A DNA stretch of 64,000 nucleotides from contig NW_023501038.1 in assembly GCF_014066305.1 (NCBI RefSeq), positions 186,001 through 250,000 on the forward strand, in the 5' to 3' direction. A program made the position numbers and the translations under genes. The stretch is from Letharia columbiana (lineage: Eukaryota; Ascomycota; Lecanoromycetes; Lecanorales; Parmeliaceae). The number at the start of each line of letters is the position of its first letter. Positions within the stretch are counted from its first letter, which is position 1. Under the pieces are notes generated by a model. The model saw only the letters and a list, made by a program, of their open reading frames with translations. It was not told where the DNA came from and did no database searches. Of this stretch, positions 22,020-35,809 are shown in pieces.

Positions 22020-25000
22020 AGCTGGCTTCGTTATTAGTAAGAGACCTTATTAATATCGACTATTAAATTTACGAGTTCCTCGTAGCAATAAACCAAGCTT
22101 ATTATTACGAGATTTTCGAGTTTATCGAATACTTTATCGATTATATTATTTAGAATTATAATTATTAGCCGAAGTAGATATTAGAATTATCGAGATATTT
22201 AAGAACGTCGTTAATTAAATCCTCGACTTTCTTATATAGCTAATTTATAAATTAATCTATTTTTTAAAGAGTAATTAGAGTCTTTAATAATTAAATATAT
22301 ATCTTTCGAAGTAAGCTTAAGCTTATTTAACACTTTAAAAATCGTAATCTACTCTTTATAAGTTTTATACCTTATATTTTATTAGTAAGTACTTCTTTAG
22401 ATTCGTCTAGTATAATCTCGAATTCTATTAAAGATATTAGCTAAACTACTAAGATAACTTTAATAGAGAAGATAATTTATAAAGATTTAATCGATTTAAT
22501 TATAATAGAAGATTAGTTATAATAGAATACTAGTTTCTTATAACTATAATAAATAGCGTTATAAGAATTACTACGTAGTATTTCTAGTTAATTAAGTCTA
22601 TAAAAATCGTCTAATAAGTTAGAATCTCTCGAAGCTATTATAATAGAGAACGTTCTTAATTATATACGTTAAAATTCTAATAATCTTAATTTCTTCGATT
22701 CTAGCTACGATAATAAGTCTATTAATATTAAATTATTAATTAAATATATTAATAAGAAAATAAATTTTTAAGATATATATCTATTTATAAAACGAGCTAA
22801 GAATCTCGTCGTTATTAAGAATATTAATCTAGTTCGAAAAAACTTATAAATAAGTTTACGTGAAATGATATTAGAATAATAAATAATAGAAATTTCTATT
22901 ATCGAGAAACGTATTATTAAGTTTAATAATAACGTTAAGAAATAAACTATCTTATTAATCGCTAGATTTAAGAAATCTACTATAATAGCGATTAACGCTA
23001 TACTTCGCGAGCGTTATATTATATATAACGTAATTTCTTATTATAAGCTACGTAAATATATTTAGAAGATTCTAAAATTAATTAAAGACGTAGATATAAT
23101 ACTCGTTAAGAATTAACTTAATATTATTTATAATAATATCGATCTCGAACTTTAGCGTAATATTAAGAAATCTGAGAATACTATAACTATAAATTTATTT
23201 CTTATAATTCTTAATAATTATAAGTATAAATAGTGGACTTATATTAATAGATATAAAAGAAATCTAGATTTAGAAAGTATAACTTCTAGATCTTTCTTTT
23301 AGATAAATTAATAATCTTATTTTTATAAAAGTAGGTTTATAAAGTAATATAGTTAGTATAATAATTTATTTAATCGTAAAGATTAATTAAGCTTCGTTTA
23401 ATTAAGTCTTTAATTTAATTATTAAGTAGAGTATTAATCTTTATATCGATTTAAGCTATAGCCTTAATATTCTTTTTATTAAAATTCTTAAGCTTACTAG
23501 TTATAGTAATCTTACTACTTAAGTTATCTAAATAGATTAATATAACTAGATTAGCGCTTAAATAGAAATTAGCTAGAAATTTTTCTATAACGTCTTTAAA
23601 TTATCGGGTTTATAAATAAATTAGATTTTTAACCTTAAGAATAGTAGTAACCTTATTCTTTCTAGCCCGCTTTTAATAGTATAAATAAGTTATCTTATCC
23701 TACTAGACCTTAGTATAATTTAGAAAATTACTTTCAACTCTAGTAATAGAGAGCTTATCAAGTATTCGAAGATATTATAAATAAGAACTTTAATAATAAA
23801 TATAAGAAATTCATAGAATTTTATTAGTATTATGCTATGGAAGAATAATATCTAAATAAAGCTTTTTAAGAAGCTTTATTCTCTAAGTATAAATCTTATA
23901 ATAGTAACGACTATAATAATACGTAGAATATATATTTTATAAATAAGAAAGTTGATTATATATATAGTAAATATAAAGTATACTTTTCTTTAAGAAATAA
24001 ACTTTTTAAGCACCTACGATTAAACTATTAGAAGATTATAAAAGCAAAATCTTCTAATACTACTATCGAAAAGATTCTCAAATTCGAAGAATCTAAAGTA
24101 AATCTCGATAAGTTCGAAGTATTTATAACTAATAATATTTATATAAAAATAATTATTAAATTTATTACTAAGCTAAATTATAATATTAGATTTAGATATA
24201 ACTTTAGAAGCTAGAAGTATACTATTATAAAGATTAGATATACTTTAGATTCTAAAGTTAAGAAAAGCGAAGTTTTATCTAACTTCGACTACGGAATAAT
24301 TTTAGAAGATTATACTTATTTATAAAAGTATATTTCTAATCTTAAGATTAAGAAGATAGCGTTCTCTCTACTAATTTAAGAAGTAGATAATAAAATTATA
24401 AGTATAATCAAGTATACTAGCGTTACGATCTACGTTAATAACGTTATTAATAGATTTTAGAAAATAAGAATAATCTATTTTACGATAAAAGTATATATTA
24501 TAAATAATCTTAAAGCTAATATTCTTATTAATATAGATATTATAATATTATAAGAAATAATTATAAATCTAGATACTCGAAGCGTTAGACTAGAAAAGTA
24601 CTAGAAATTAAAGATATTAATCGATGTAGTAATAAGAATCTAGTCTTATTTTAAGTATATTATTTATATTACGGCTATAATTACTATAGTATCGAATATA
24701 ATCTTAAAAATATCTATCGCGTATAATAAAGCTATTTTCGAAGATAGAGATTTCTTATTTAAGTTAAATTATATTTAAGACTTTAAGCTTATAAATAAGA
24801 TTTTCGCTTATATCGTTAATTATATAATCTCGATAATATAAATATATAATTTTATAATAATATCTATTCGCTTACTACGAAAGATAAGACTAAGAGTACT
24901 CTATAAGTATAAGTAAGATAATATCTTTCTAGTAGCACCCGCTAACGCGTATCTCGCTATCGAGAATATAAAGTTATAAAAGAGGAATCTTACTAAGGAA

Positions 25001-28000
25001 ATCGTGTTAGCTACCGCTACGTTTACTAGATTAATCTAGAAACCTATACTTCCCTCTACTTTAATATCTATAGATTCTACTATTATAGTAGAATCTACTT
25101 ATACTCTAATTAATTCGAATCTCAAGCATATAAAGTCTAATAATATTATTATCTATAGTACTTTAAAAGTTACTTCGTAAATTACTTTCGTAGTAAAGAA
25201 ATTCTCGAAGATTTAATAGAATTAAGGTACTATCGTAAATATTTCGAAAGAAGAATAGATATCTATTTCTCTAAAGTCGAATATTATAGTTAAGTCTTCG
25301 CGAGTATATTCTATTAACTAGAAAGATAAGAATATTATTAATAAAACTTTTAATAAAATATATAATTAAGATAAGATAGAGTAATTTAATTAATTTATAT
25401 TTTATAACTATTCTATCTTTATAATATAGAGATAGATATTTAATAATAATAAAAAGAGTTATATTATCGTTAATATTAGAGATCTTAATAAGATTATAAA
25501 ATCTAATTCTTATTTATTACTCTTATAATTAAATATTACTTTCGCTATAATAGAATTTCTATATATTTCTATAATAAATAATAACGATTATTTTTATTAA
25601 TTTCTTATATATTATAAAGATAGATATAAGCTTATAATAATATCTTATTAAGAATAAGAGTAATATAATATTACTCTTATAAAATATAAAGAAGTATCTT
25701 ATATATAACGCTAGATAAATAAGATTCTCTATTCACTTCGAGATTTTATTAAAGTATATATAGATAATATAATTATATTCTCGAAAATACTATTATAATA
25801 TCTCGAGTATTTATAATAAATATTTATTCTCTTTCGATAGCGTTATATTAATCTTAATTCTAAGAAATTATTTCTAGATTATTCTTTAATAACTCTATTA
25901 AAATAGCGAGTCGATTTTTTAGAACTTTCTACTTCTAAGAAAAAGCTAATAACTATTATCTCGCTACGCTTTTCGAAATCGCTATAAAAACTTAAAATAT
26001 TTCTCGAACTTATAGAATAACTATAGTTATTTATATTACGCTATATTTAGCGTATTAATTTACTATAATAGCGTAAGATAAAGCTTATAAAAGTTATTTC
26101 TAAGAAAGTTAAAGATTATATTCGAAAATAATATTCTAGTTTTTTCTACTATAAATCTATAAAAGCCGAAGTTAAGACTTTCTAGAATCTTTAAAAAGTC
26201 TTTTTTAGCTCGACTTTTCTAATCTACTTCGATTTTAATCGTCGGCTTTATATCGATCTAAATACTTCTAAGAAATAAGATTTCGCTATTATAATCTATT
26301 ACGTAGTTAAGAATTTAAGAAATTACGAATTCTTTTTATAAATAGATATATAGCTAATTATATTTTTTAATAAGATATTAAATTAAATTAAGTAGAATTA
26401 CTAGCTTATAGAATTAGAAGTTATTAATATAATATAAGTAATTAAGAAAATACGCTATATAATTAAATCTATTAGAAAGATATTAATAGTTATTTTCACG
26501 AGATTACTTAGTCGCGATATCGATCTTACGCTAGATTAATCTTATTACTTTAAATATTAATAAACTAAATTTACGCCTAATATATATATTCTAATATCTT
26601 TTAATATTTAATCTTTTTATTTATTATAAGATTAATAAAGCGAATATTATATCTAATACTCTTTCGCGTCTATAAGAGTCTACTTCCGTAGTAAAGAATA
26701 ATCTTAAAGTACTAGAAGCTTTATACGAATAAGTAGTAGAAGTTAGAATTATCGTATCTTCTTTATATTTAATTTCTTAAGAACTATTAGTTAGTTATTA
26801 TATCACCTTAATAGAAATATTAATTAACTTTAAGATATAACTTTTCGAAGAATATTTTAAGAATAAGTAGTAAAGTAAGATTTTTAGAGTAGTTCGTAAA
26901 ATAATCGAGAAAGCTACTACTTTAGATTAATTCGAAGAAATCTTACTATCGATATATAATTCTATTATAGAATTAGACGAGACTCTATAACTAGTTTAAG
27001 AATCTACTACTACGCCGAAGTATACTTCGAAATTCGACGATTTAAGTAATCGCTAGCTTAGTCTTTACTTTAAGCTATAAGACGAAATAATCTACTATAC
27101 GAACTTTAATAATAGGCGTAAGAGGCTATATATATTAAATATACTAGAAAAGAAAATCTTCGAGTTAATATACGATCGCTAGCATTATAGCGAATTTTAT
27201 AGAACTTATAATCAAATCGTTTATTCTATCTATATAAGATATCTAATAAAGTATCTATAAACTTATATTAATTATTATTCGAAATGCGAGCTTAATTAGA
27301 TTAAGCGCTATAAATCTTATAAAAGTATAATTTCTATTAATAGGCCAGGAATCCTATTTTATACTATTATTATGAATTTCGTAGTTACGCTTTCGATAAC
27401 CGCTAATAAATATAATTATCTACTTACCGTTATAAATAAATTTTCTAAGTATACTTTAATTATACTAGGAAAAACGACCTACACTACTATCGAGTAAATC
27501 GATCTTCTACTTACTATCTTAATTTAGTATAAATAAAGTATTTTACTAGCTACGATTAGCGATAGAAATTCTAAGTTTATATTAGAATTCTAATAAACTA
27601 TCTTCAAGAAACTCGAAGTAGAAATTCTTATTTTTATAGTTTATTACTCTTAAATTAATAGATAATTTAAGCGTATAAATTAAACTATAGAAATCGCGCT
27701 TCGCTACTTTATTATAGCTAATCTTAAAATTAATTAAACGCTTATACTTTTATATCTTATAAATAATTTAAATAACTTTAAGAATTAATCTATAGATGTA
27801 TTATTAAACGAGATTCTTTATAGATTTAATATTTATAATATTCTTAGAATATTAATTAAATTATTATAAGAAGATTTTAATTATCTATAATAAATAAAAT
27901 AAAAGTAAGTAGAGAATTATATAGCGTTCGCTAATATTATAGCTAAAGTATACTATAATAGCGTATATAAATCTCTTAATATATCTAAAGATAGTATAGT

Positions 28001-28450
28001 CTTTCTACGCTTATACTATAGATATAAGATCTCTAGCTTAAGTAATTATAAACTCCATAATTAGCGAGTTAATCTCTTTAAAATTCTTAATAAGATCGAA
28101 AAGCTCGCTTATCGATTTAAGCTTTCTTTACTAATAAGAATCTATTCGATTATTTTAGTAATATAACTGAAACCTACTATAAATAAGGATTCTTACATAT
28201 ATATTTATACTATTACTACTTCTAAAGTCGAGGAAGATAATATTATTACGAATATCTACGAGATTAAGACCTTACTAGAGAAGTAGAAATTTAGAGATAA
28301 ATTTTAATACTTAGTTAAGTAAAAGAACTACGAAAACGAGTATAATATATAATACGATATTAATAATCTTAAAGATACTATAAAATTAATTAAAGAATAT
28401 GAGATAAGAATTCGAGCTAGGCCTCTTAGAAGATTAAACTAACGACGTAT
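22020..28450 (+). pseudogene. Gypsy-A gag-pol with C-terminal chromodomain
   Basis: Reading through RIP stops on the plus strand gives the Ty3/Gypsy order. Gag is presumed at about 22.0-24.3 kb, without a clear zinc knuckle. Reverse transcriptase runs at about 25.3-25.9 kb, with its active-site box now YIDN (25,757-25,768; second D changed to N). RNase H follows at about 26.2-26.6 kb (RLYIDLN). The integrase core at about 27.1-27.8 kb includes GKTTYTTIE and ATISDRNSKF, and a chromodomain-like end at about 28.24-28.42 kb includes YLVK*K and YDINNLKDT. The last domain makes it a chromovirus-type element, a group whose chromodomain is thought to steer integration (family knowledge). It cannot make a functional polyprotein. 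Confidence 0.88.
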
Positions 28451-28795
28451 TAGAATAGAAGTATAGTATAAAATATCTTAATTCCCGTTTATACTTTCTG
28501 CGTAGGAAGTTTATTCTTTATTTAATTACCTTGCTTGAGGAAAGAACTAGCTTTCTTAACGTTCTTTCTTCGAAGATTATAAGATAGAAGTATAGTACTT
28601 ACTAAAGGGAAGGATTAGGAAGTCTATATTAAAGCAATAACTTTCTTGAAGTAATAACTTTCTTTGAAGAAGGGACTTACTTTCGGCGTCGACGGCGTTA
28701 CTTTCCTTCCCTATCTTTCTTAATATTCTTTTATTAAAGAAAAGACTTGCTTAAAGATATCGAGAACGTTACTTTCTTTCTTATTTGTCGGCATC
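28451..28795. repeat. Gypsy-A 3' untranslated region with imperfect repeats
   Basis: The sequence is less RIP-mutated than the pol region. It holds recurring blocks such as cgttactttc and aataactttctt (several copies between 28,550 and 28,780). No coding potential is seen. Confidence 0.6.
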
Positions 28796-28956
28796 TATTA
28801 TAAATATAATAGAAATAAAGAGGTAGAAGATAGCGCTATAATAGCGCCTTGGCAGATACTACTTTCTAGCAGATTTCTTTATAAAATCTTAAGTATCTTA
28901 TATTTAACTTATGAATTTACTATAGTAATAGCAATTAATTTTCTACTACTATAATA
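28796..28956 (+). repeat. 3' LTR of Gypsy-A
   Basis: 161-bp partner of the LTR at 21,530-21,690, followed by the target duplication attat. It keeps more C and G than its partner (for example cttggcagatac), so the two LTRs were mutated to different extents. Confidence 0.85.
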
Positions 28957-28961
28957 ATTAT

Positions 28962-31075
28962 CTAGAAATATATCTAACTTAGTCGATAATTATATCTTAT
29001 TTTATTATCTTTATTTACTCGTCGTTAATTTATATAATTAATTAAGCTTTTTAATAATAAGAGATTTATTATTTATTACTTAATATTTTTATTTATTACT
29101 CGCCTACTTATAGATTTAAATTAGCTTATTAATATTAATAAGTTTATTATCTAATAGTTATTAATTATACTCTTTATCTTAATTAATTTATTTAACTTTA
29201 TATTAAACGTCTTTTTTATACTTAATCTTATTAATAATTTCTTTAATCTCTTAAAGCTTATTATTATTAATAAGATTAAGAGTTTATATAAAGACTTTTA
29301 TTATATTATTATAATCGCGAAGATAATAAAGCTTAAATAACGATATATAAAAGATATTATAAATTCTATATATCGAGAATAGAAGTAAGTAATACGTTTA
29401 CGCCTCTATCTTATCTATAATTTAAAATAATCTTATAAATTTATAAAATAATTTCTTATTTAGATATTTCTACTTTAAATTCTTAATCGCTAATATTATT
29501 AAATTATCTATTTTATAGCTTTAAAACTAATATATTTTATTATAATATTTAAATTAAGTTATAATAGCGCTATAAAAGCGCTCTACTATCTTATCTCTTA
29601 ATACTTATAACTTTTTTATTCTATTATTTATAGCGAATATCTCTCTCTCGATAAAGTTATTCTTAATCTTCTAACGAATTTTAGAATAATATTCGTATAT
29701 TAGAAAGAATAATATTATTTCGATAAAGGAATACTAATTATTTATATAAGCGAACTCTACTATTAATAATTATTTCGCTTAAATATTTTATTTATCGTTA
29801 GTAAATATATATAAGAAGTATTTTAATATCTAGTTTTATCGCTTAGTCTATTTATTAATTTATAAGTAAAAGACGATATTTAGATATCGCTTAATTTTAA
29901 AATAAAAGTAAATAACGAATTAGAAGCTATTAATAAATATAAAGCCTCTATTATTAATAATATTATTTAATATATTATAGCGATATATTATTTTAAAATA
30001 AAATACTTTTATTAGCTAAGCGATATCGATTATAATAAATATAGAAATATATCTTATTATTTTTATAAATCGATCTACTATAACTAGAATAGTATTATAA
30101 ATAATATTCTTATACTTACTCGCTAATAAGTCGATAATAAAATTTATAGAAATTTTCTTTTATAGCTTAATAGCGATAAGAAGCGAGCTTAATTCGCTAT
30201 ATAGACGATATCGCGAAGCTTTAATTCGCTAATAAATATTATATATCTTAATATAATCGATAACTTATTTTAGATTTTTATTTTAATAATATTTACGAGT
30301 AAGTAGCTTATATATTTTCGTAGCGCTAAAGTATTCTAATAACGAATTATTATAATATTTATTAATAAGCTCTTCTCTTAAGATCTTATTTCTAGAAATA
30401 TAAAGGTAATTATTATATCTTAATAGTTTCTCGAAGTTTAAGATTTATATTTAATTATATATATAACGCTTAATCGCGAGCTTATTAATATTAATTCGAA
30501 AAGAGTTTATTTAATTATTATAGACTTATAGATCTTAAATTAATATTTTTATTAATCTTTAAAATATATTATAAGTAATCTCTTATATAGTTTTAAACTT
30601 TCTTTTAAAAATAATTATTTAAATATTAATAATATAAAATATAAATATTATCGTTATTATAATCTTCTTATCTCTTTATAACTACTCGCTACTAGTTTAA
30701 AGCGCGAGTTTATTCTATAGTATTAATAGTAATTTAATATTTAATAGCGAAATTCTCTTATAATCGAGGTGTCGTAATAGCGAGTTAATAAAGTTTAATT
30801 TATCTATTTAATAAAAAATCTTAAAGTTATAAATAACTAACTTTAGCGCTTAACGAGCTTATCTAAAATTTAATTTCTTCTACTTTATAAAGCTCTTAAG
30901 ATTATTATAATTTATTAAAATCTTAATATAAAATATACTATCTTCTAGATAGTAACGTTATTACTTTATAAATACTATAATAATAAATAGCTCTTAATTA
31001 TAGATCTTATAATTTTACTTTATAGAAATTATTTTTATAAATTAAAATACTATTAATCGCTAATAACTATTTTTA
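28962..31075 (-). pseudogene. Gypsy-B pol, second half: RNase H end and integrase
   Basis: The minus strand, read from 31,075 downward, continues the RNase H domain begun at 37,453. Landmarks are the FNFDI...I start beyond the Helitron, then NYKIYN and YYLEDS, with the LNFR-A-R helix near 30.86 kb. The integrase follows: zinc-binding region and core at about 30,430-29,850 with KYYWK-like spacing, YRLYSELSSL and ILVIVDRFIK. Stops are all RIP-type. The frame joins in phase across the Helitron (codon aat from 37,454-37,453 plus 31,075). The extreme C-terminus near 29.0-29.6 kb is not recognisable. Confidence 0.85.
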
Positions 31076-33314
31076 TTAGTATATATAAAAGAATAAGATA
31101 GAACTAAGCTATAAAATCTTAAATTTATATATATAGTCAATTATAAATTTAGAGTTATTACGCTCTTTAGTTAGATTAACTAAGTTAGCCCGCTAGCCCT
31201 CTTAAGCTTTCTTATTAAAAATTTATATATAGAGATTTTACACTTTAAAGTACTCAGCTTATAATACTTATAATTATATTATAATTTCTTAAATTATAAA
31301 GCTCGCTTTACGCTTTCTAACGCTATAAAAATTATAAAGTTTAGTCTACTATTAATAAAGCGAAGTAGTATTTAAATATAGTTATACGAAACTTATTCGA
31401 AATTAAATAATCCTTTTATCTATTTATGTAATTATTATTCTTTTATTATTTTATTAATTCTATTAATTTCACTAAGATAAATATAATTATCCTCGATACC
31501 CCTCGCCTAAAGGTTACTAAACGCTTTAGATATATATATTTCTTTTATTTACCTCTTAGAGCCCCTATTAATATCTCTAGATTATTTCTTAGCGAATCTA
31601 TTATTATTAGTAATCGAGGCTATAAGCGATTTATTACTACTTATAAACGCGTTAGAAAATCCTTAAAAAGAGCTCGAACGAATATGTTTTTCTCTATAGA
31701 TTTCTCTTAAGCTAGCGATAATACCTTTTAATTTAGCGATGCTATCTTTTAAAACGCGTCTTCCTCCTCTATCCGTTCTTTATTATTCTATTTTAAAGCC
31801 TCTTAACGCGTATTAGATTCTAAATATCGTTAAGAAGAAGCTTTTAAACGAGAGAAAGACGCTATCGAAGATTCTCTATTACGAGATCTATTATTAGACT
31901 TCTTTAATAATAATTTCGATAGTTTATATTCTTTTAGCCTACCTTTTAGCCCTTATTTAAGTCCTACTCAGCCTTCAATAAGACTTACTAGTTACATCGC
32001 GCGTTATTTATATATTATAGAGCTTATACGGTATGATTTAGATTCTATAGATTAGATTTATAACCGCTGTGGTACGGTGTTATGAAAAGATAAGATAATC
32101 GAGTAATGTTGCGATAGCGGAAAGACTAAAGTCGGTATATTTGAAATAGACGAGGTAAACGATATAGAATAAGGCTATAAGAGCGTTAAAACGAGTATAA
32201 ACGATTTAATTAACCTCAGCGAGTATATTATTAATTAAATCCTCCACTCTTTAACGCCAGAGACCTCGAATCTTATTAATAATAGTAAAGAATTTCGTCG
32301 CTATAGCGTTTAATATAATAATACGACCTCTATAATCTTATAGCAGATTACTATTAATTATTCGATTACCCCGTATATACGTATAAAATTTAGGAAGTAA
32401 TTACTACTTATATACCTGCTCTAGCGCCTTTAAAGAGCGAAAAATCGATATTTAGCTAAATCTATATTATGAATAGTATTTAAGATTAATCTATAATACG
32501 ATATAATTTTCTTTCAGCCGCGTTTCCTATACTGACTTTACTAGATATAGCTACTATAATTATATTAATTAGACGCTTTATCGTAAAATAGCTATAAATT
32601 TTAGAAGTATTAATCCCTATATTAACGCCCTTAAATCGATGTTTGAAAGACTAAAGATTAATCCGAATATATAGGGCTATAAACTACTCTATAAGAACCT
32701 ACGGTACTATAATTCACGCATCTATAATCGTTTTATTTTAAATAAGATCGCTATCGCCTAAGAGAGTAATATTAATAATTTATTAGATATATCTAAGACT
32801 AGAGATATATTAATAGAGGCTCGAAGTAATAAGAGATTTAGTATTTTATATTAGTATTTAGCCTATATACCTCTACGCTATTCTCTTATCTTTCTATTTA
32901 GCGAATAATTATAATATAATAATATATTTAATATAGATATTATATTAAGTAGAAGTCTTCTTACTTAGCGAAGTAGAAATAGCGAAGCTATTCTATAAGT
33001 TAAAGAAACTATTAAACGAGATAATTCTAAACGAGTAACGCTTATCTTATATTATAGATCTATTCCATTTATTCCTTCTATTCTATCGATCGCTAACTTT
33101 TTATAGATATATAATATAGAGTTATTCTGGCAAGTTTAATCGTTTTCTTTACTACGATAAACTGTTATAGTATTTCATCTACGATGCCTATATAACTATT
33201 AAAAGTAATAAACTTTATTAGCTAAAGATGAATTAGAAGATTATTTAGATCGATATCTATTAAGTAGTTATTGATACTTATATCGATAAAGCTATTATAG
33301 GCGATTAGGCTGAT

Positions 33315-34690
33315 AAATAACGCATCATCCTCCCTTTCTCCTATTAAGAAAGCCTACGATTTATAAAATAACTCTATTAGAATATTATTACCCTATTCAT
33401 CAAGTTCGATTAGCCGAATCTCTTTACGACTTTCACCTATAACTTAAAATAAATTAAAATTATCGAAAATCTTCTACTCGGCGAACGCGCTATTAATTAA
33501 TTTAATCTAATTATTAAAGTATTTAGATTAAAGCTAAAGGCTTTTATAAATAATATTCTAAAGGGGAAGATATTAGATATACTTTTATTCTTCTTATTTC
33601 TTATTATAGTATAATAGCTCTCTCTTATTTTATTTAGTAGAGTAGTCCCTTAGACGATATATTAGTTAGACGATTAATATAGATTATAGTCTCTAAGAGT
33701 ACTTCTAGTATAATTCAGCCTATTACACGCCGTAATTCCTATTAATTAACTCTATAATATCGTTTAATTTTTTTTTACTCTTATAAAAGCGAAGTATGGC
33801 CGATTAAAATATCGATTAGCTCTAACTTTAACTAACTTTACGAGCAACAGATCGAGTTCCGGCCCATACCTACATTATTAAATTTCAAAAACGAGGCCTA
33901 TCATATACCCACATCCTTATTATTTTATATTCTAAAGACTAATTCTTTAGCGCTATTAAGGTCGACGTCGCTATTAATACTAAGATTCCTAATTAGAGTC
34001 TATTTTTCAATCTCTATATAATTATTATTAGATATATACTTTATAGGAACTGCAGCCAATATACTATTAGTAGAATAGATACTATTCTACCTTACTAGAA
34101 CTTAGATAAGAACGTATATAATAAGCGATTTCCGAAGAACTTTAGCGACTATATCGTCTTTAAATTAGATTTTAAATATCTTATATATTGTTAATATAGG
34201 TCTGTTGAGATACTAGATGATAAATCTAAGTAGAATTACTAGATAATACTCTATAGTTCCTATTTATTAGTTAAGTATAACGCTTATATTAATATAGAGA
34301 TCTACGCTAATATTAAAGCCTATAAATATATCTTTAAGTATATTTATAAGAGTAGTAATCGGGCTAGTCTTTAGATAGAGCGTAAGAGCGATATAGATTA
34401 AGACGATATAAGACTAGACTAGATAAATAAGATTTAAGAGTATTAAGACGTATGGTGAGTAGGCTCTATAAAAGTCTATTAGAGGATTTTTGGCTTTAAA
34501 TTATATAATTACAATTCTTCTATTAAACGATTGTTTATTTACTTCTCGAATTAATAAAGCGTAATATTTGATAATAATAATAATCTATTTTATATAATTA
34601 ATATAGAATATAAACGTTAGATTAAGCTAATAATTTTCTTTTAGCTAAATTAATAGCGTCGATAGAGAAGACGAGTAGAAGATCTCTTCT
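33315..34690 (+). pseudogene. Helitron Rep (HUH-type) domain remnant
   Basis: From 33,321 the frame reads RIILPFSY then, through stops, LFTTFTYNLK, matching the Helitron_like_N pattern (LFITFTCNPKWPEI). It continues with VFRLKLKAF near 33,520 and a probable HUH remnant, LLHAVI (about 33,722-33,745), where the family has LPHAHI. The catalytic tyrosine region follows: KYNAYINIEIYANIKAYKY, then KYIFKYIYK (34,324-34,350; family Y-x2-K-Y-x2-K). A WRIFGFKL-like block (GFLALNY region, about 34,490) and NQQSVIFDNN lie near 34,550-34,575. The second HUH histidine appears lost. In the family this domain nicks and joins DNA in rolling-circle transposition. Confidence 0.88.
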
Positions 34691-35129
34691 ATATCGATTT
34701 ATCGATATAATATATCTAAAAAAAGAATAAGCGAGATATATTTAAATGAAGTTCACGTTAGAGGTATAGGGATATTATTAAAAGAATATACTATATCAAT
34801 TCGAATACTGAGAAGCTCTTCTATCTACGATACCTTCTTCTAAACGTATTAAACCCTATATTCTTCGAAGACTTACATACGGTGAATGATAATATTCTTT
34901 CTTTCTACTATAGTATCTATATAATAAGAGGCTTACTTTATAATAACGTCGAATAAGATTAAGTATTAAATAAAGTAGCGGTCTAAAAAGAAGAATACTA
35001 CTTACGAGGTTTCTTTATAATAATTCTACTATAATATAAGCTTGATAACTCTCTAAATCTATGAAATAATTATAAATTAAGATATATGAGCAATTCCTTC
35101 TTTATTAAATAGAAATACTTCAAGCGTAG

Positions 35130-35400
35130 CATAATTAGCTTACCGCGCTAACGATGGTATTGAAATATTATAACTTTTTTTAGTATAATATTTCTTTTTT
35201 ATGCATTAAAACTTTTCGCGTTAGGTGTATTTTTTCTTGATAATTTCTTTAATAAGTTGAAGTGCTTTAAGCTATAGAATAAGAAGATTACCCCGCTAAT
35301 GATGGTTTTAAAATATCGCGACTTTTTTTAATATAGTATTCTTTTTTCAGCCACCAAAACTTTTCGCGCTAGACGTATTTTTTTTTTTTTACTCGTAAAT
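35130..35400. repeat. Duplicated ~100-bp block between Rep and helicase regions
   Basis: 35,141-35,235 and 35,291-35,385 are two imperfect direct copies, each running from taccSCGCTAAYGATGG to aaaacttttcgcg...gtatttttt. They interrupt the expected Rep-helicase linker and keep several TG/CA dinucleotides. They may be an inserted short element or a tandem duplication; no TIRs are seen. Confidence 0.6.
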
Positions 35401-35809
35401 AATTTGATTCTCCTCTCGTACTTTACATATATTTCTTAACTAATACTTATTATTCTTTATTTAGATTATCTAATAATCTTATTTATATCCTTTAGACTTA
35501 GTATTATACTCTCTCTCTATCGAACGATATATAACTTAAGTAAGCCGTTATCGAAGACTTCTATCTTCATTTAATTTAAATTCGCTTAAAGAAAAATAAT
35601 ACCAGCTCTATAAAGAATATTAGTCTTACTATCGACTTTAGTCTATTCGTAATTTAGCGAGACTACGAATAGTATTATATTAATAGATAAAATCGACTTC
35701 TACGCGAAGTATGTAGTTATTAAATTAATATCTGAAATTAGATATAGGCGAGTTTTAATAATAATTAAATCGCTATAGCTAACGCTATTTAAAACGCGGT
35801 CTCTTATTT

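Larger units (their letters stand above)
21530..28956 (+). mobile_element. Ty3/Gypsy chromovirus-type retrotransposon Gypsy-A (RIP-inactivated)
   Basis: A 7.4-kb element with equal-length LTRs (161 bp each, 21,530-21,690 and 28,796-28,956) and a 5-bp duplication, attat, at 21,525-21,529 and 28,957-28,961. LTR ends are TATT...ATAATA, consistent with RIP of TG...CA. The leader (21,790-21,990) has three to four copies of a cgagaatcctaatt-type repeat. The coding strand is plus. The whole element is full of TAA/TAG created at former CAA, CAG, CGA-adjacent and TGG codons. It is inserted in Gypsy-B. Confidence 0.9.
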
